Origin: Toxotes chatareus
Taxonomy: Eukaryota > Chordata > Actinopteri > Toxotidae
Direction of reading: 5' to 3'
NCBI GenBank assembly: GCA_016801885.1
Contig: CM028900.1
Span: forward strand, 8,525,501-8,589,500
DNA length: 64,000 bases
Every line of letters begins with the position of its first letter. Within the stretch, counting starts at the first letter, position 1. Shown here piece by piece: positions 1-15,104 of the stretch. The notes beneath the pieces were generated by a model that saw nothing but the letters and a program-made list of their open reading frames with translations, searched no databases and was not told the DNA's origin. The translations under genes and the position numbers were made by a program.

Positions 1-2640
1 AAATATGGTTTTAACACATACTCCTTCATTCAGGCAGTATTTCTTGAGTAGTGAAAGTGCTTCTCTTCAAAACGTACCTGCTGCCGTATGTTGTTTTGAT
101 TTGCATTTACTCCCAGAAATACTTCTTGTTGAAAATCCACCCAGATTTGTGTATAAAAGTGGAAAAGAATGAGGCATCATGCTTCGTGCATGTACATACA
201 AATAAGGCAGTTCTAACAGTTAAGTAGAGTTGAAACAAATAATAAAATGAATAGCTGACTGATAGAAAAAAATAATTAGCAACTAGTTTGAAAATCCGTT
301 GGGTTTTTTTTTTTTTTCTGTAGCTTTTACAATGTGAGAATTCACTGCTTTTCTCTCTTTAATGTCATTATAAATGGAATATTTTGCAGTTTGGGACAAA
401 ATCAACAACAAACTAACAAATCATTCTGCTTTAAAACGTTGAACTGTTGAGAAAATAACTGACAGATGAATGAATCATAAAAATAATTGTTAGCTGCAGC
501 CCACCCGTTGACGTACAGTCATTACACAGCATATAAAAGTTTAGCTCTCAGAGGACAGATAGAGGAACCAACTTTCCAAATGAGTCACTGTGACTTACCT
601 CCTTTATCCTCACGGAGACTAAAACTAATTGTGCATTCAGGCGGCCCCTTATTAATTAAAAAAGAAAAATCAAAAGTTAACTGCCAAGAAGTTGCTCTCT
701 CACATCTGGTGAAGTGTTAAATACCATAAATAAACTAAAGCAAGTTTTATAATAGTTTACAGTTATGATGTTTACTACAAGACATAATGGAAAATTGGCG
801 AAGTTAGTGATACATAAATTAATATAACTTAATATTCTTTGTAGGTAATAACAATCTACATGTAATGATTAACAACATATCAAGGTTGATAAAAAGAACA
901 AACAGAAGTGTTAATGTCTGACGTTCACTATTCACACCGTGAAGTTACTTTATCATTGGTCCAATTCGTGTGGTGCATTTTCCACTCATTCACTCACGAC
1001 CAATGAAAACACATTACAGGTAAATGAAATGCGGTCATGTGATAGTTTCCCAATTCTCTGACTTGATATGGAGCATGTGAACGCGCTATCTAGCAGCGCA
1101 GTGGATTTTGGAAAACTGAGGGCTGGAAAGGATACTCTGCTGTTGATTCGAGGCAGGCTTAGGCTTGGTGTTACTTGCTGGTAGATGATGAACCATCAGT
1201 GTAAATATCGTTCTATGCGCATTTTTTGGTTTCTATTTCATTGGTCGTCATGTCAAGTCACTTCATGCACAAATTTTCCATTTGGGCCACGTCTTTACAG
1301 AAGAAATGATATAAGCCAAATCCTCTGTCTTCTTTATATTTGAGTGCACAGTTACGAGCTGAGACTAATTACTCTGCTTGCCTTTCTCTTATGTGATGCT
1401 TAATGGGCCTAAAATGTCCTCACACAGTGTAAGAGATTAAATGTCACACCGTGCCTACACAGCGTTTTGTTCATCCGTTGTTTTGAGTAGGAGTCGCTGG
1501 AAAAAAAAAGACTACGTCATAAACAAGAAAGTTTCTTTGAAACAAAAAAAAATCTGTACTGTTTTGTGTAATGTGAACGGAACAGCGATTACTAAAATGT
1601 GAATGGACTTATTGTTGTACTCAGAAAGAAATATGACTCTAGTATATGGGAACTGCACATAGTGCAATCTATTATTTATAAATGTAACAGTCCATGATAA
1701 GTAACAGTAAAAAATTCATACTTTAATGATGTAATTGGTAGTTAAATAATTAAAGACAGTAATTTTCAGAGCAGGCGAAATATTAGTCTTTTTATTTGAA
1801 TGTGCACGCCGTGAGAAAGGAGTTTTAAAGCTGATTGCGTCATTCTCTGTAAACTCTAAATAGATTTATGTGTCACTAACAGTTAATGACAGTATGGTGT
1901 TTTACATTTATAGTCCATCGTTTGATATTAAATATGCTGAGGCATCATTTTTGTGTCCTCAGGTGCATGTTTCCCAGTTCTGTCTGGACATCCCAAACAA
2001 AATAACGCAACTTTTTATACCTGTCTTTGACAGTCTGCCTTTCCTGTGTTTATGATGAAGTGGTTTACAGTTCCTGTGAGGTTTTGTGAGTTATCCTTCA
2101 CAGTATCTCCAGTCATCTTCCAGGAAGCTACAGTACAGCATAGGAAACCAGGCAGGGAATTGAGATCACTGTCAAAATTGGTATTTTTGGCTTTGTGGAA
2201 AGTGTCTTGTTTGTCTCCCTCAAGAAATCCTAATCTCTCCAGGAGACAAGAAGGAATTATTAAGTGCAAGCACAGATGGGCAGTCAGGAGACATAGGGCA
2301 TCATTTTGGTTGTGAGATAAAGGCCATCCCATTGACATTGTAATCATCTGTAATCTGGTGAATGGGTAGCCATTAAACTGACAGTACATACAGTATTGAC
2401 AGTGGACCCCCCTTCTATGACCCCATGTTCTAGAAAGGATTTGTGATGCTACTAAGCAGAAGGCGCACAATGGCTGAGAACAATATGTGTTAATATGATT
2501 TTCTTTTGTACAATGTGTTTGTCTCTAGAATTTATATGTAATTTCCTGCTATTATTGGTAATTTCCTTCACACCATGTTGCCGTTTGAGGGAAATGTTTC
2601 AAAAGGCAGTTATGTTTAACTTGATGTTGTTGTGATTTTT
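1..2640. other. Non-coding DNA, no gene recognised
   Basis: AT-rich sequence with poly-A and poly-T runs and many stop codons in all frames. The open frames here are short and match nothing I recognise. It lies about 19 kb upstream of the first nck2 coding exon on the same strand, so it could be upstream intergenic DNA or part of a long 5' intron of nck2. I see no convincing promoter, CpG island or exon. Confidence 0.5.
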
Positions 2641-2689
2641 AGCCACACTGGCGATTTGGCTCGAGGGGTGGTGACGTCTTCCGTTGGTT

Positions 2690-3600
2690 AGTCAATCCAC
2701 TACTTAGATCCAGTCTGAAATACTTCAACAATCATTTAATGAAATTTGGTACAGATATCCATGGTGCTCGGATAAATTGTTATGATTTTTATAATCCCCT
2801 GACCCACCACGACTGTTAAATCAAAGGTCTTAGCCTACCAACAGCGCTACACTGCAGTCTGTGATCCGTCGGAGTCTTTTTGTTGTAGCAGTACAACGAG
2901 TTCGCCTTCACGTACTGTTAAGTGCATTGTGCATGCAAAACATCTGCAATTTATTTAATTGATGTTCACCAAATGATAAAGAATTTACATTATTTAGCTC
3001 ATGTTGTTTTTACTTTATCATCTGCAGCTACTGCAGTTGCAGCACAGCCCCCCAGTGAGGAGCAAGGACTGTTTTCCCTCTCAGCAAAAGGAAAAAAGAG
3101 TGAGGAAATAAATGTCACAGAGCAGTGACAAAGTATGTGGTGAAAGCCCTGCAATCCTTCAGCACAGTAGAACGTCCATTGTTTCTGTTTGGTAGTTAAT
3201 TACCATAGTTTTTTATTAGTGTCTTGCTTGTCTGTTAATTTGTCCCTAACTAACAATTATTAATGTGATCAGAAGATGCTAATTTTTTCTTTGATACACA
3301 AAGCAGTTGAAATATGTTTCCTTACTATGCTGCATAAAATAAAAACAATAGTCAAAAGATTTGATAAATTCACCCCATAAACACCCCATCCCTAATTCCC
3401 ATGAGCTGCACTTTATGTTACCATGCTAACACGCTAAAGTAAGATGGGGGCCATGGCAAACATCGCCTGCTTAACATCAGTGAGTAAACATTGTCATTGT
3501 GAGCACGTTAGCATGCTGATATAAGCATTTAGCACTTGAGCATCTGCTGTGCACAGCCTCACAGAGCTGGTAGTGTGGCTGCAAGCTCTTAGTTTTCTCT
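2690..3600. repeat. Old interspersed fish repeat, two recognisable parts
   Basis: Two stretches resemble a very common fish dispersed repeat that I know by its text. One is at about 2700-2840 (contains gaaatttggtacagatatcc). The other is at about 3405-3595 (contains accatgctaacacgctaaag, cattgtcattgtgagcac and gcctcacagagctg). The 2840-3400 stretch between them is not recognised and may be insertion or divergence. No coding capacity is visible. The transposon class is not settled from sequence alone. Confidence 0.5.
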
Positions 3601-6600
3601 TTTTCTGTTTTAAAAACACAGTTGATATCCAGACACGAGCGTCTTGTCTCTTTTGTAATTTTACACCATATTTTTTCTATGGCTTTGTTTTCTCCTTCTT
3701 ATCAGTAGTTTAGGGTTGCAGTTGTCTGTCCTGAGCATCTCTTTTGTTCCCTTACTTTGTCCATTCTCTCCTCCTCATCCTTCATCTCTGTAATCACCTC
3801 ACTCCTCGGCCACCCGGCTTGAGTGTTCCTATTTCATGGCCAACAACTGAACTAACAGTCTGTTGGCTTCGGTGTCCCTGTGTTACCACTGGGCACCAGG
3901 CCTAATCCTTCTGTGGGACACTGAGGGGGAGACCATGAGGGGAAGGGAAGAAGTGAGAGTAAGTGAGAGAGGGAAGAAACTAGGAGCAAGCAGAGCTGGT
4001 TATAGTAAAGTGGTATTATCTGTGCTTGGTGCATGATGATGTCAAGGCCTGAGTTAGTGCAAGAATTTGAAACACAATAATGAGGGGATAAGAATGTGGG
4101 AGTGAGCAGTATATTATTTTAGAAACAGAAGAAATGGCGGTCAGCTGGGAGGTTTGATCCCTAAAACTGGCAGTGTTTCTGAATTCATGGCTTGATACAA
4201 AAAATATAAGATTTCTGTAAACATTTCCGAGACCCTCAGGGAGTTTGCCTTGCAGATTGTAAATTTGATTTCCCCTCCCACCACAGAGAGACATGACTAT
4301 AAATTCATAAACTGACCGAGAGCTGCTCGTTAAAATGCTATCGGGGTCACCGGCTCCCCCTCGCTATCCATCTGTGTGTGTGGGGTTCATATTACACAGC
4401 AGAAAATTGGTACTTTGGGCCATGAAGGGAGACGGAGTGAGGGGTGAAACCCAACACTTCTTAGCTGTAGAGTGTAAAATTTGGACAAAAGTTCAGGACC
4501 TCAGGTGCCTCTGCACACACCTACACACACACACACACACACACACACTCAGACACAAAAATGAAATATTAGAGTTGAAACAATCAGCTGTCTGATTTCA
4601 AAGGAAATCATAAAATTAGCTGCAAGGACTTTGCAGCAGTTTTGACTATTGATTCATTTTTCATGCAAAAACAGAAAATATTCACTGGTTCCAGCTTCTT
4701 AAACAAGATTTTCAATTAATTTGAATGTGACAAACTATAATCAGTTAAACTCTGAAACCGATTCTGATACTGAAACTCAGAGTACTGGCTGCTGATGCCT
4801 CTGTTTATTGAACTGATTAAGATAATTTTTCTGTGTGTAAGGTAATATGTGGTTTATGAAATGTCATCATAACACGGTTATTATGAATACATCAACCTCA
4901 TAATACACACACACACACAGTTTGTGCAGTAGGCGTACTGCTTTGTGAAAAGATATAAGCCTGACAAAGAGCTTTGGAGCCAATGCTGCACTCGCTGTCT
5001 TCAGAAAAGGCTTACTTCGGCCTGATTACTTGCCTCTTCACCAAACCACTGCACCTGTGTGTGGCTATATCTTTTTTGCACAGACCAAGCCAATTTACTT
5101 AACAACAATGCTGTATAAAAGATGCAAAGAAAATCCAAACTTCGAAAGACGACACAGTAAATCCTCAGTCAGGTTTGCCAACTGCAAGAGTCAGCATTTC
5201 CGGTTTCTTTCCAGTTTGAACTGTCCTCTTAGCAAGTATTAAAAATTAAATGGCCCTGCAATATCTTGTTCAGAAGGCTTGCCTCGTCTAGTAACGTAGA
5301 AGCGTAAAAGTCGAGAAATGGAGAGAAGGCTGTAGCTCATATATCATCAGAGTTTCTGTGACTCATAAAAGGAGTTAAGCTATTGTTGGTGAGTTTGTTC
5401 CATCGTGTTGTTTTCTGCAGAAGCTTCGGCAGGCCCTTCATGCTCTAATTGATTTAATTAAGTGGACGTTTTCCCCTTTGGCTGTACTGATGCACAAAAC
5501 GGCACTATGCAGACAAACATTGAGTTATCTCGCCCAGAGCACAAGGGCTTTGCTTATCTATATTTCACAGAATGATCCACGTTCCAAGTTCCCCTCAGAG
5601 CATCGCAGCCCACGTAACATCCATCTCTCTGAGGTTCAGCCTCATTAACAATCTCTCACCATTCCTGTGGATGCTCCGAAAGGCATCAACACTCTAGTAA
5701 ATATTATGATTTACATTTGTGAAATGTTTTCCCTAATGAGCGAGTGAATGAATCGTTCCAAATACTGCTCATTTTTTTGACGGGCCTACCTGAGTGTGTA
5801 CGCACTCTGACCATCCAGTGGGATTTGCTAGCGTAGTGACAGTTTACCACAGTTTCTAAAATACCAATCACCTCACTTTCACAGACTGAAATGGCTAAAA
5901 CCACTGACAGTAGATTGTGTCAGCTGTATCATGTCAGTGATAATTCTATAAGAAGCTTAAGTTGGCATTTGTACTCATCCAAATATTGCTTGTGAGGAAG
6001 AAGAAGAAGCCTGACTCCGTTAGCACACTCTACAACCATGAGTGACCATGTCTTTGCAGTACAGCAACACTGAGTCATCTCAGCCCAAACAATCTAGTTA
6101 TTTGCATCATCTCGGTTTCAGGAGTCTGAATCCAATCCAGTTTCAACTTTCATTCATCTATCAGTAGGTAGCTGTAAAAGGAAAGTGTGTAAAGTAATTT
6201 GGGTTCTCTTGTAATTTCTTATGAAATGAAATGAAAACTTATTTCATTTTCAGGCTGTAGCCACCAGAGTTGGACATTAATTCCATGAAACCTCACCCGT
6301 GCATGTCACCATTAAAATGATCTTCAGATAAACAAATAGAGGTGAATCCTTCTAGTGTCATAGAGCTTCTGTGTAACTCTAAGATTTGTAGCTGTGGCTA
6401 CTAATGTTAGTAGATAAATGGTCAATACAGCACTATATTTTAACAACAGGGTAAACAGTTTAGTGGTTTTGTAGCAAGTGTGTAAGAGAGGAAAAACTTT
6501 AAAGAGGTCCAGTGACTTGACATTTTGAGTTTAAGTGATCTGAAATTGCATCTATGTGAGTGTCCGGCTCTTAAACTAATGCACAGGATCAGCTCTCTGT

Positions 6601-7740
6601 CCCACATGTTGTAAAAAGCTCTGGAGGATCAGATATTCAGTCACTGGATGGCAAGTTGCTTATCTTAAATTCAAAGTAGTTTCATCGTAATAGCAATGCC
6701 TTGAGAGCGAGCTCAGTGATGACTCATGTGTCTTAAGACTGCAGAGAGAATCAGGTTTGTGTTTCTAAACAGTTTCCCACAAGATAATTGAGAAATCTCT
6801 GTGATTTAGGGAAATGCCCGGGCAACACAGAGAAAGAAAGTGACAGCTTCTCAAGGTGTATCACTAGTGCGTGTGTTTGCTAGGGCATGCATTATAGGAG
6901 GGATTATACGGATGGAATTTAACTCTAGTGAAAACTTGCCACCAGCTCTGCGTCTTCCACAACACAGGAGCTGAACAATGTTGACAGAATTGCACAATGA
7001 GCAAGACAAGACACAACACAGAGCAGCTAAGTGATGCTAGCTACATTTCTGAAAAATGAGATCTGGCATCTGGTCTTGTGCCAAGGCTTTTTGTCACATA
7101 TCGTTGGACGCTCGTGTTGTCTGATCTGCTTCTGCTGACATTAGCTCTGCATGAAAAAACACAGAACCCCATGCTCATCTGAATAAGGCCACTCCATTGG
7201 TGCCACAGGGATGTTTAAAAAGGAAAAAAAAGCTGTGTCGTCAAATTGAACATGGCTCAATTTATGACGCAACACTGTGCAACATCATCCGGCACAGTGC
7301 TACCATGGCCAATCAAATACAAGCAAGCTCAAATTCCTAGTATATTACTTTGGAACATGAGCTCTATATTCCTACTGTTCACTGTGTCCTTTCTTTCAGT
7401 ATTATGAACCATTGTGCAGAGTTTTTGCTGCCTGAGAAGCTTTCAGAATCGTGGCTTTACTACTAAAACTAGCCTTCTTGGTTTGTATTATCTCGCCAGT
7501 ACCTGAAGCAACACACCACTACCAGAAATGTTTTCTGTCTGAACACTCACTAAAGGAGGAGCTGCATTTTGCTGTTCTTAATCTGCAGCTGTGATTTATT
7601 TAGAAAGTCCCCAGTTGAATGGCTTGTTTTAAAATTTTGATGAGTGTCTGTCACATGACAAAATTCGCAGAATGAAGGGGCGTGTTTTTTTTCATCAAAA
7701 TTCTAATTCTAATCTAGTATCTGTAAATAGTGTCTGTTTT
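3601..7740. other. Non-coding DNA with microsatellites
   Basis: No exon recognised. It contains a CA/AC microsatellite at about 4513-4548, a shorter AC run near 4904-4918, and at about 4600-4740 a fragment related to the ttcttgattaatcaa repeat family seen at 17850-18010 and 49625-49830. The stretch 5400-5690 is less repetitive and of more balanced composition than its surroundings, but I cannot say whether it is conserved. Confidence 0.4.
4513..4548. repeat. (CA)n microsatellite
   Basis: Simple dinucleotide repeat, interrupted once by a T near its start. It lies in non-coding DNA. Confidence 0.85.
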
Positions 7741-7754
7741 TTTTCCCCTTTTAT

Positions 7755-8340
7755 CTTGAAGGTCCCATATCGTGAAAAAGGTTTGATTCTGTTTTTACAA
7801 ACTCAGAGGTGTAAAACAAAAGCTGTGAAAAAATGAAGTCGTTTACTACTGCCGTTCCCTAGGTCCTCCATAACAAGGTGTCCCCCAAGCTTTACAAGCC
7901 AGAGCAAGGACTTCGTCATTTGGATGGTCTAGGATAAACTGTGAATGTAGCTGTACATGTGTATTTTGATCCACATTTTGCGTGTTAGGATGCTGCAGCC
8001 ACGTTTTCCATAGCCTTGCGCCAAATCTGATCCCAGGCCGCCTTGTGAGTTGATCTGTGCTTAGCCATTCAGAGCATTTTGCTGATGAAGAGTGGGCAGT
8101 TACTTTGAGCCTAGCAGCAAAATCTGACTGTGTGTGGCTGGGACAGAAAAAGGCCTCCAGAAAAGCAGGGGAAAATCAAATGACTGTGTTTTCACTATGT
8201 AGCTCATATCACAGCTTAGTCCGGTAGCAGACATCAGTAAAGAACTACCATAACTGTGCATGGAGATTTTGTTCAACAATGAACAAAACTCATGTGACAG
8301 CCAGTCTGAACTTCTGTCAAAATATGTCACACCAACCATC
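7755..8340. repeat. Probable interspersed repeat fragment
   Basis: The start, aaggtcccatatcgtgaaaa, resembles the edge of a dispersed fish element that begins with a 'ggtcccatat' motif. The interior has no coding sequence that I recognise. The right boundary is uncertain and the assignment rests on remembered similarity only. Confidence 0.3.
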
Positions 8341-9968
8341 TGGACAACAGTCTGGCTAATCGTGGCTGATTAATGCTTTGGAAGCAACAGCTCAAGTTTG
8401 ATATTTCTGCTCAAAATATTTTTAAATATTTTAAGGCAGATTATCAAGTGATGTCACCAGTTCATGTAATTTTTAACATGTAGGCTGTAAAGACATTATT
8501 TCCTCAGTGATTCGTCCTGAATTGTGCTGCTGTTGCGTGCATGGGATTTGAGTCAGTTGCTGAATAGAGCAACATGATAGGCCTCTTCTAATCCATTTGC
8601 ACCCTTTCTCTGTCTCTTATTCTCTCTCACACATGCACACACACGCACACACACACGGCTGCAGCTGAAGGAAACCCTGCTTTATTTATGAGATGTATAG
8701 CTCAGAGTGCCACAGGGTTCTCCTGAGAATTCAAGACTGCACACATACTCAGTATTTGGCCTGTGGAGTCTTTTTTTTTCTTGCTCTCACACGCACAGTC
8801 ATATACACTTGCTGCAAGACATCTGTTTACCCTATCTGCTGTTTTGGCTTGGCACATCCACAGTTGTTTCAGTGTGACCTCTTGTCTTCTTCAGAAGTGC
8901 ATGGAGAGCTGCTGGCAAATGCTTGCTGAGTGCGGTGCTCCACTGTTTTGTTTTGTGGCAGCAGCAGTTCAGTGGAAGGAGTGATATCATCTGCATGTCA
9001 AAGAAGCAGAAATGCCATCCTGTGCTCAGGTCACAATAAATCACTAGCAGTCTGCGAGTGTATCGTAAAATGTCAACCTATGGGATCCTGTGGTGCAGGA
9101 AGCTATAATAGGCACAGGAGAACTCAGAAGAAGTATTCAAACTGTTTAAAGCACTGTCAGCCAAATCACTGAACATTGTGGAGATAACATCATATGCTTT
9201 CAGCTGAAAGGTGAAAAAGCAAAGTTGCTCATGTGATTTATGGGTGTTTTTAAAATTTGTTCTTCTGTCCATAGTAGGGAGCATTTAACCAGGTGTTACA
9301 TGCCTTGTGTTGGACTTGGTGCTGGGCTTCTGGAATTTAACACCAGAGGCTAAATTCGAAAGCAATTACAAGAAATATTTATATAATTACAGTGCGTTAA
9401 ATGACAGTGTGGAAAAAAATGTGACAAGTTGGAAAGGTGTCACTCACAGTGATGAAGCTAGATAACTAACAGCTCCTCTAAACAGCAAAACAATCCCAGG
9501 TGTTAATCCGTGTTTATTCTTATTACTAAAAGCAGGAAAAGATCTAGTGGAACAAAGATTTGCAGAACAGATTAATTTAAAAGAACGACTTGGCATCTTG
9601 AGAAATACTCTTGCTTGCTTTCATTGCATAGGTTAGATCCAAAGATCCAGTGGAAACTCCAGAATATCACTGAGCCTAGCCAAGACATAGACGTGCACGT
9701 ATCCCCTATAAAACCATAAGTGTTATTTTTATTCATGTTTATGCTTTCCATTTTTATGGATTAAACAAACAAGCTATAACATTTTAAACAGTGATCCTTA
9801 AATGTGCTGTTAGGCACGCTTTGTTATGTTTGTACCTTTGCCTCTTGATCACGACTGACCAAACATACCCAAATTTAAAAGATGCTTCCAAGAAGAGATG
9901 GAGAAAGTACTGTAGAAAGCAAAGAGTAAGATTTGTCCTCTCCTTCTTTCCTGTACTTATTTCCATGA

Positions 9969-9989
9969 TTTATTATTATTATTATTATT
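9969..9989. repeat. (ATT)n microsatellite
   Basis: Short trinucleotide repeat followed by poly-T, in non-coding DNA. Confidence 0.8.
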
Positions 9990-12900
9990 TTTTTTAATAC
10001 TGGTGCAAGGTCATTACAAAGGTCAGTGTCTTCTCCAGAGATGTGACAAAGCCAGTTCTGATGCTGTGAATGAATCCAAGCCTTCTGCTGTTTCATGCAG
10101 TAAAATTAGCTGAAGTTGAAACATGGTTCCCAGAAACTGACATGTGTGTGGTTCATGTAAAAAAGGGAAAGAGATGTAGCTTTTACATATGCCATTTCAG
10201 TTTTCAACATACCGTGTTTGTCCCCCAACGGCTCTGACGCCAACTCCAGGTTATGTAACATTGACAAACAAACATGCGCAAGAAAGACAAGCAGGATACG
10301 AATAACAACTCTTTGCTCACGCTCCTTTGAGAGAGTTCCCATGTGTCTTGGAAAACCTGGACAAATTTAGATTGTTTCTTCAGTCAGTCATGGAAAATAA
10401 ATAACATGGATAAATGTTCCGGGAGATGTTTTCTGTTCCCTGAAAATATTTGACAAATTCTCACCTTTTCCATTTGTTGAAAACAAGACTGTCTCACATC
10501 CCTGCAACAGCCATCAACTGAAACAAAATTAATCAGCAGCTATTTTGATAATCAGTTATTTGTTTCAGTTATTTTTTATTGCAAAACTGATGAATGCTTT
10601 TTTTTTTAAACATGATTTTATAAAATTAGCTTGGAGGCTTTTAATTTTCAGGGCATCCATACACATTTTTTTAAGCAAACAATATGCATTTCAACTAAAG
10701 ACAGTTCAGGTCTTTAGTTAAATTTTTTTTCCCTCACTTGACAAGTGCCCTGCAGTCTTTTGCGATGATGTTACAGTGTTTGTCTGTCATTATTTTCAGG
10801 ACAGCTTGGAATGAATGAAATGAATGTCTGTACTTAGAGTCAGGAGAAGGGTACGTGACTGTGGCATATCGGGATTGTTATCACCTTCATTAGGAAATGA
10901 TTTATGTGATTCAGTTTGTATAATCCACTTTAACTTCTTTCTTGTTTGCAGCACAGATTGTTGAAATATTCACTGACTGCCTTAACTCTTAACACATCTG
11001 CACTTGGCTGGGGACAGTCTAAGGTGTTCAACAGGTCTACATTGTGTTGCACCAGTCTTTCTGCATTGCTCTTGCGACACAAGCCTGTTCTCACTTGTGA
11101 GCCTCAAGGTAGCATTAGATCAAAGAGAATAATTCAGGTCCATAGCTGAGAGAGGAGCAGAAAGAAGACCGATGGAGCAGAAGGTACAAAGGAGAAGGTA
11201 AAGCTCAAGCTGGGATAGAGTCAACAGTGGTTTGTGTTACACAAGGAAGAAGAGAAGAGCCCAGAGAGTTTCAAAGGACTGTTTCTGTGCTGTACTTCTG
11301 CATGAGCTAACCTCATTCTGCAATATATTCTTTCACAAGTTATTCCCTCTGTAGGTAATTTTAAAATTAAGTTGGCAGCCCTTTGGGTGATTGTGAGTGT
11401 GATTTCCTCATACAGCACAGGGCCATTAGCGGTAATACTGCCTGCATACTCATCACATATGAAGCACATAGTGCATTAACTAGAAGATGCTAATTGTGCG
11501 CCCATCACACTCATGCATACTGTAGACACAGCTTGTTTAGTTTCCCTCCCATGTTACCTCATTAAGACAAAGTCTCTGCCTGACATTTATTGCTTGCAGG
11601 GATCTTCACAGATGTATGTTAATGCATATGATTACTGGAATTGTAGAGTTAGATATTTGAGAGTGAAATCCATTAGTCCCTTCCTCAAGGAGAGTCTTGT
11701 TTCTTTTTCCACTAATGCCTTATTTTCTTTGTTTTGGTCTTCATTATAATCCATGCATATACTTGTTCCCAAAAAAAGATCCACTCTGAGGTCTGTGGAT
11801 TATCCAGAGTAACCAGGCCATCATGTCTATAGACATTGCTGTTGAGTTTCTAAAATCAAATTTTTTAACAGCTGTGAGAACCACAAACCAAATTTTATTC
11901 TTTATATTATATATTCTTAATATTTTATTAAAATATTTGATTTTTTTTTGGTGTTTTGGCAAATTGACTCCTAACTACAATCGGGTCTAGATTGTGTTGT
12001 GTGGAGTTTACACTCCCATGCAGACAGATATTGTACCTTATTTGAACTCCTCTACTGACGCATTTGGTCTGCAGTTCAGACATTGCTTTGACAGTCACAC
12101 TGTGTTAGGAAAGAACAAAGTCAATGTATTTTAGAGTACTGCTAGTCAGTTGACTGGAGGTTAAATGTTTGCAGGAGGGGAAGCTGTAGGTCACAGGAAA
12201 ATAGTCATAATCTCAGTTCAACGTGTAGAAGTTTATTTGGAAGTGACAGTTTGTTGAATCAGACCGTGGAGTTGTTTATCTGGCTTTCCTTTACCAACAA
12301 AAAAGACTGCAATGTTCTGGGAACTTGTTGCACGGTAAATCACAGATAGCCATTGTTCTGCATTTGGTTGAAACGAGTAATGAAACCTTTCCAAGAACTC
12401 AGAAAAATATGTGTAACTGAACTTATCAGCTCCTGACTTCGTGATAAACTCACGGTTAAATTACTTATTATTTATTTATTTTATAAAAGCCAGTCAGCTG
12501 ATTAAAATTTAATGAGGAGCAGTTCGGCTTTCTCAGAGTAAAAAAATAAGACACATGTAGCATAGTCAGCCACACGGATCTCATAGCAAAGACGCATAAT
12601 TGGCCCATTGTTTATTTATATTGTGACTAATTATCTGTTCCTAATTTCATGTGATTGCTTCATAATTCAGTCTCCTCTGCAAAAGCAAACAAAAAAAGGA
12701 AGAAATTATATCGACAATAATTGCCTCGTTTACATGGCAGAATTTCATGACCAGTCAGTTCTAGCCAGATTCATCAAGAAGTGGTTTGGACAGCTGTAGA
12801 GTGGCACTTCTTGCATATTTCTTTCTTAAATAAAGCAGCTTAATTTCCCGAATAAAAAAATACCATGGGCAGACAAAAAAAGAACTATAGTATTACCCTC

Positions 12901-15104
12901 TATAACCTTGCTTGCATATGTAAAAAGTGTGTAGTCTTCTTACTCCACACTTGCCTAATTCTTATTGTCTTAGCATACAGCACTCCATGCATCACATCCA
13001 GTGTATCTTCTTACTGCTGAGTGCTCTTCTTAGATTAACTCTGGATTGCTAATTGACTGTGTCGGCTATATGGAGTGTGGGAAAAGCTGAAATGCACGGC
13101 TTGCTTGGCTCAGGGCGTTTGTGTCTGTTTGATTCCACAAGCTGCTCATATTCAACAAAGTTAAGTAGTTTCCAAGTCAATAATACACTGCAGTGTGGAA
13201 ATGTTTCTTGCCTCTAGTCTCGAAGTGCTCAATATGGCACAGAGCAGAGCTTATTCTCTGCACATCCTGCAGCAGGATTTCAGTCTTTGGTGAGAGAGAA
13301 AATACCACGCCGGCTTATTCTGAAAATTCAGTTTATGTATAAAAAAAACCGTTTGTTTACATGGGCGTTTTTTTTATAGGCTGTTTTTGTCAAGATCTCT
13401 GTCCTCACGTCTCAACGACAACTAAACAGCTTCATCCAGTGAGAAAGACCACATATTGGGATCAGAGCTTTGGAAACAAGGATCTTGGACCTTGTGTTGA
13501 CAAATTTGTGTTGATGCTGATGTTGTGCTGGTGTTTGTGCTGATGTTTTAAGAAGGAGGCGGAGAATGGTTTTGAAAACCTCAGTTTACGGGCATTAAAA
13601 ACAAAGATAAACTCATGACACAAGCTCAAAGATAAGACACTTGGAGACAGGCTTTATGATGAGGGGTTAGAAAAATACATTTCAGTTTACAGAATGTAGT
13701 ACAGTTATTTTAAAAGCAATACTATAGCTTCTAGCTACAGCCACATCTTTGTTGTTTGACCTGAGAGTGACTCGTTATTCATACTCATCCACACTCTCTC
13801 TCTCTCTCTGTCAGACACAAACACTATCACCTCAGGTTTTTCTGTTTCCTCCAGTCAAAGGAAAATGAGCTGTATTGTACATCAAAGTGTTCACTACATT
13901 TGCCCTGCTGTGCTTTACAGTGCTTGCCTTTTGTTGTTCTGCCAGGGGACATGGATACCAGGCTGTCACATACAGAGTTAAAAATAGAAACAGTTCTTTC
14001 CACTTTACTCTTGAACAAGAGCTGCAAAAAAGAATAAAAAGGACAGGAGGAAAACTATGCTAATAGGTAATAGCTTGCAGCAGAGAGAGGCTGCGTACAG
14101 AGGATTGAGTTAAAATAAAACAAGCTGCGCAGAAGAGTCGTCGCATCATGTGTTTAGTTTGCAGGGAGGTGTGCAAAGTGAACAAGCATTACACTGTTAT
14201 GGAAGGAAGTGGGCATCAAGGAGTAGAGAAAACAAGTTTGAATTCAGCTATTTATGGCTGAAGACAAGGAGGAAAAAATAGGAATATGGTAAGAACTCAA
14301 TGCAGGAGGGTTTGAACGTTGTTTATCATCTTTCAGTGTAATCATTATAATAAAATCAAATTACCATGATGCACTATCCTAAACCTACATTAAGCACATA
14401 CTAATTAAAACAGCAACTCGCATAATGTGATCTCTAACAAATTAGGGAATGGAGTTTGACGCTTGAATTGAAAAAACAACACCTACCATCTGTCTGCACA
14501 GATAATGTGTGAAGCAGGGATTAAATAACGGTTTTGATGCGCAAGCGCACCCCACTGTAGTGCCATCATACTGCTGTCAAAATAGGTTGTTAAACCCATA
14601 TTGTGTCATTTTAATATTCAATACATAAAACATGTTGGTAGCACCTTTTTAAAAATGATACAACCATCATACCAAGGAGATTTGGGGACACTATCTGTCT
14701 CTCTCCGGTCCTCTTCTCTTTGACTCCATCGGGTAAAAAGAAAACCTTTGTTTAAACCACCACACTGTGGGTGCAGAGCCTGCATTCGCCTTTGTGTGGA
14801 GTGAAAGTTGATCCTTTGTAAAGAAATATTGAAAATCGAAGAGCGGAGGGATAAAAGTCAGATTCTTTGGGTAACACCCCCGTCAGTGAAAAATGGGACC
14901 ACCCAGCGACTGTTGTCATGGAGATTCACTCAACAATGTGGCCTCTGCTCAGGAGAGGGGGGCTGAAGTAATGACAGCAAATGAAAGTGATGTGAAAATT
15001 GCTTGTAAAGAGAGATTTTGGTGGGCGGGCATTCAGTTAAAGAAAGAAGGGAATTCCACATTTGTCATCATCCATTTTCGCAAGTGATTTGCGATTTAAA
15101 GCAT

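Noticed and set aside
5400..5690. Possible conserved non-coding element upstream of nck2
   Set aside because: Composition looks more constrained than its surroundings, but without a cross-species alignment there is no real support. A phastCons-type comparison with other fish would decide.
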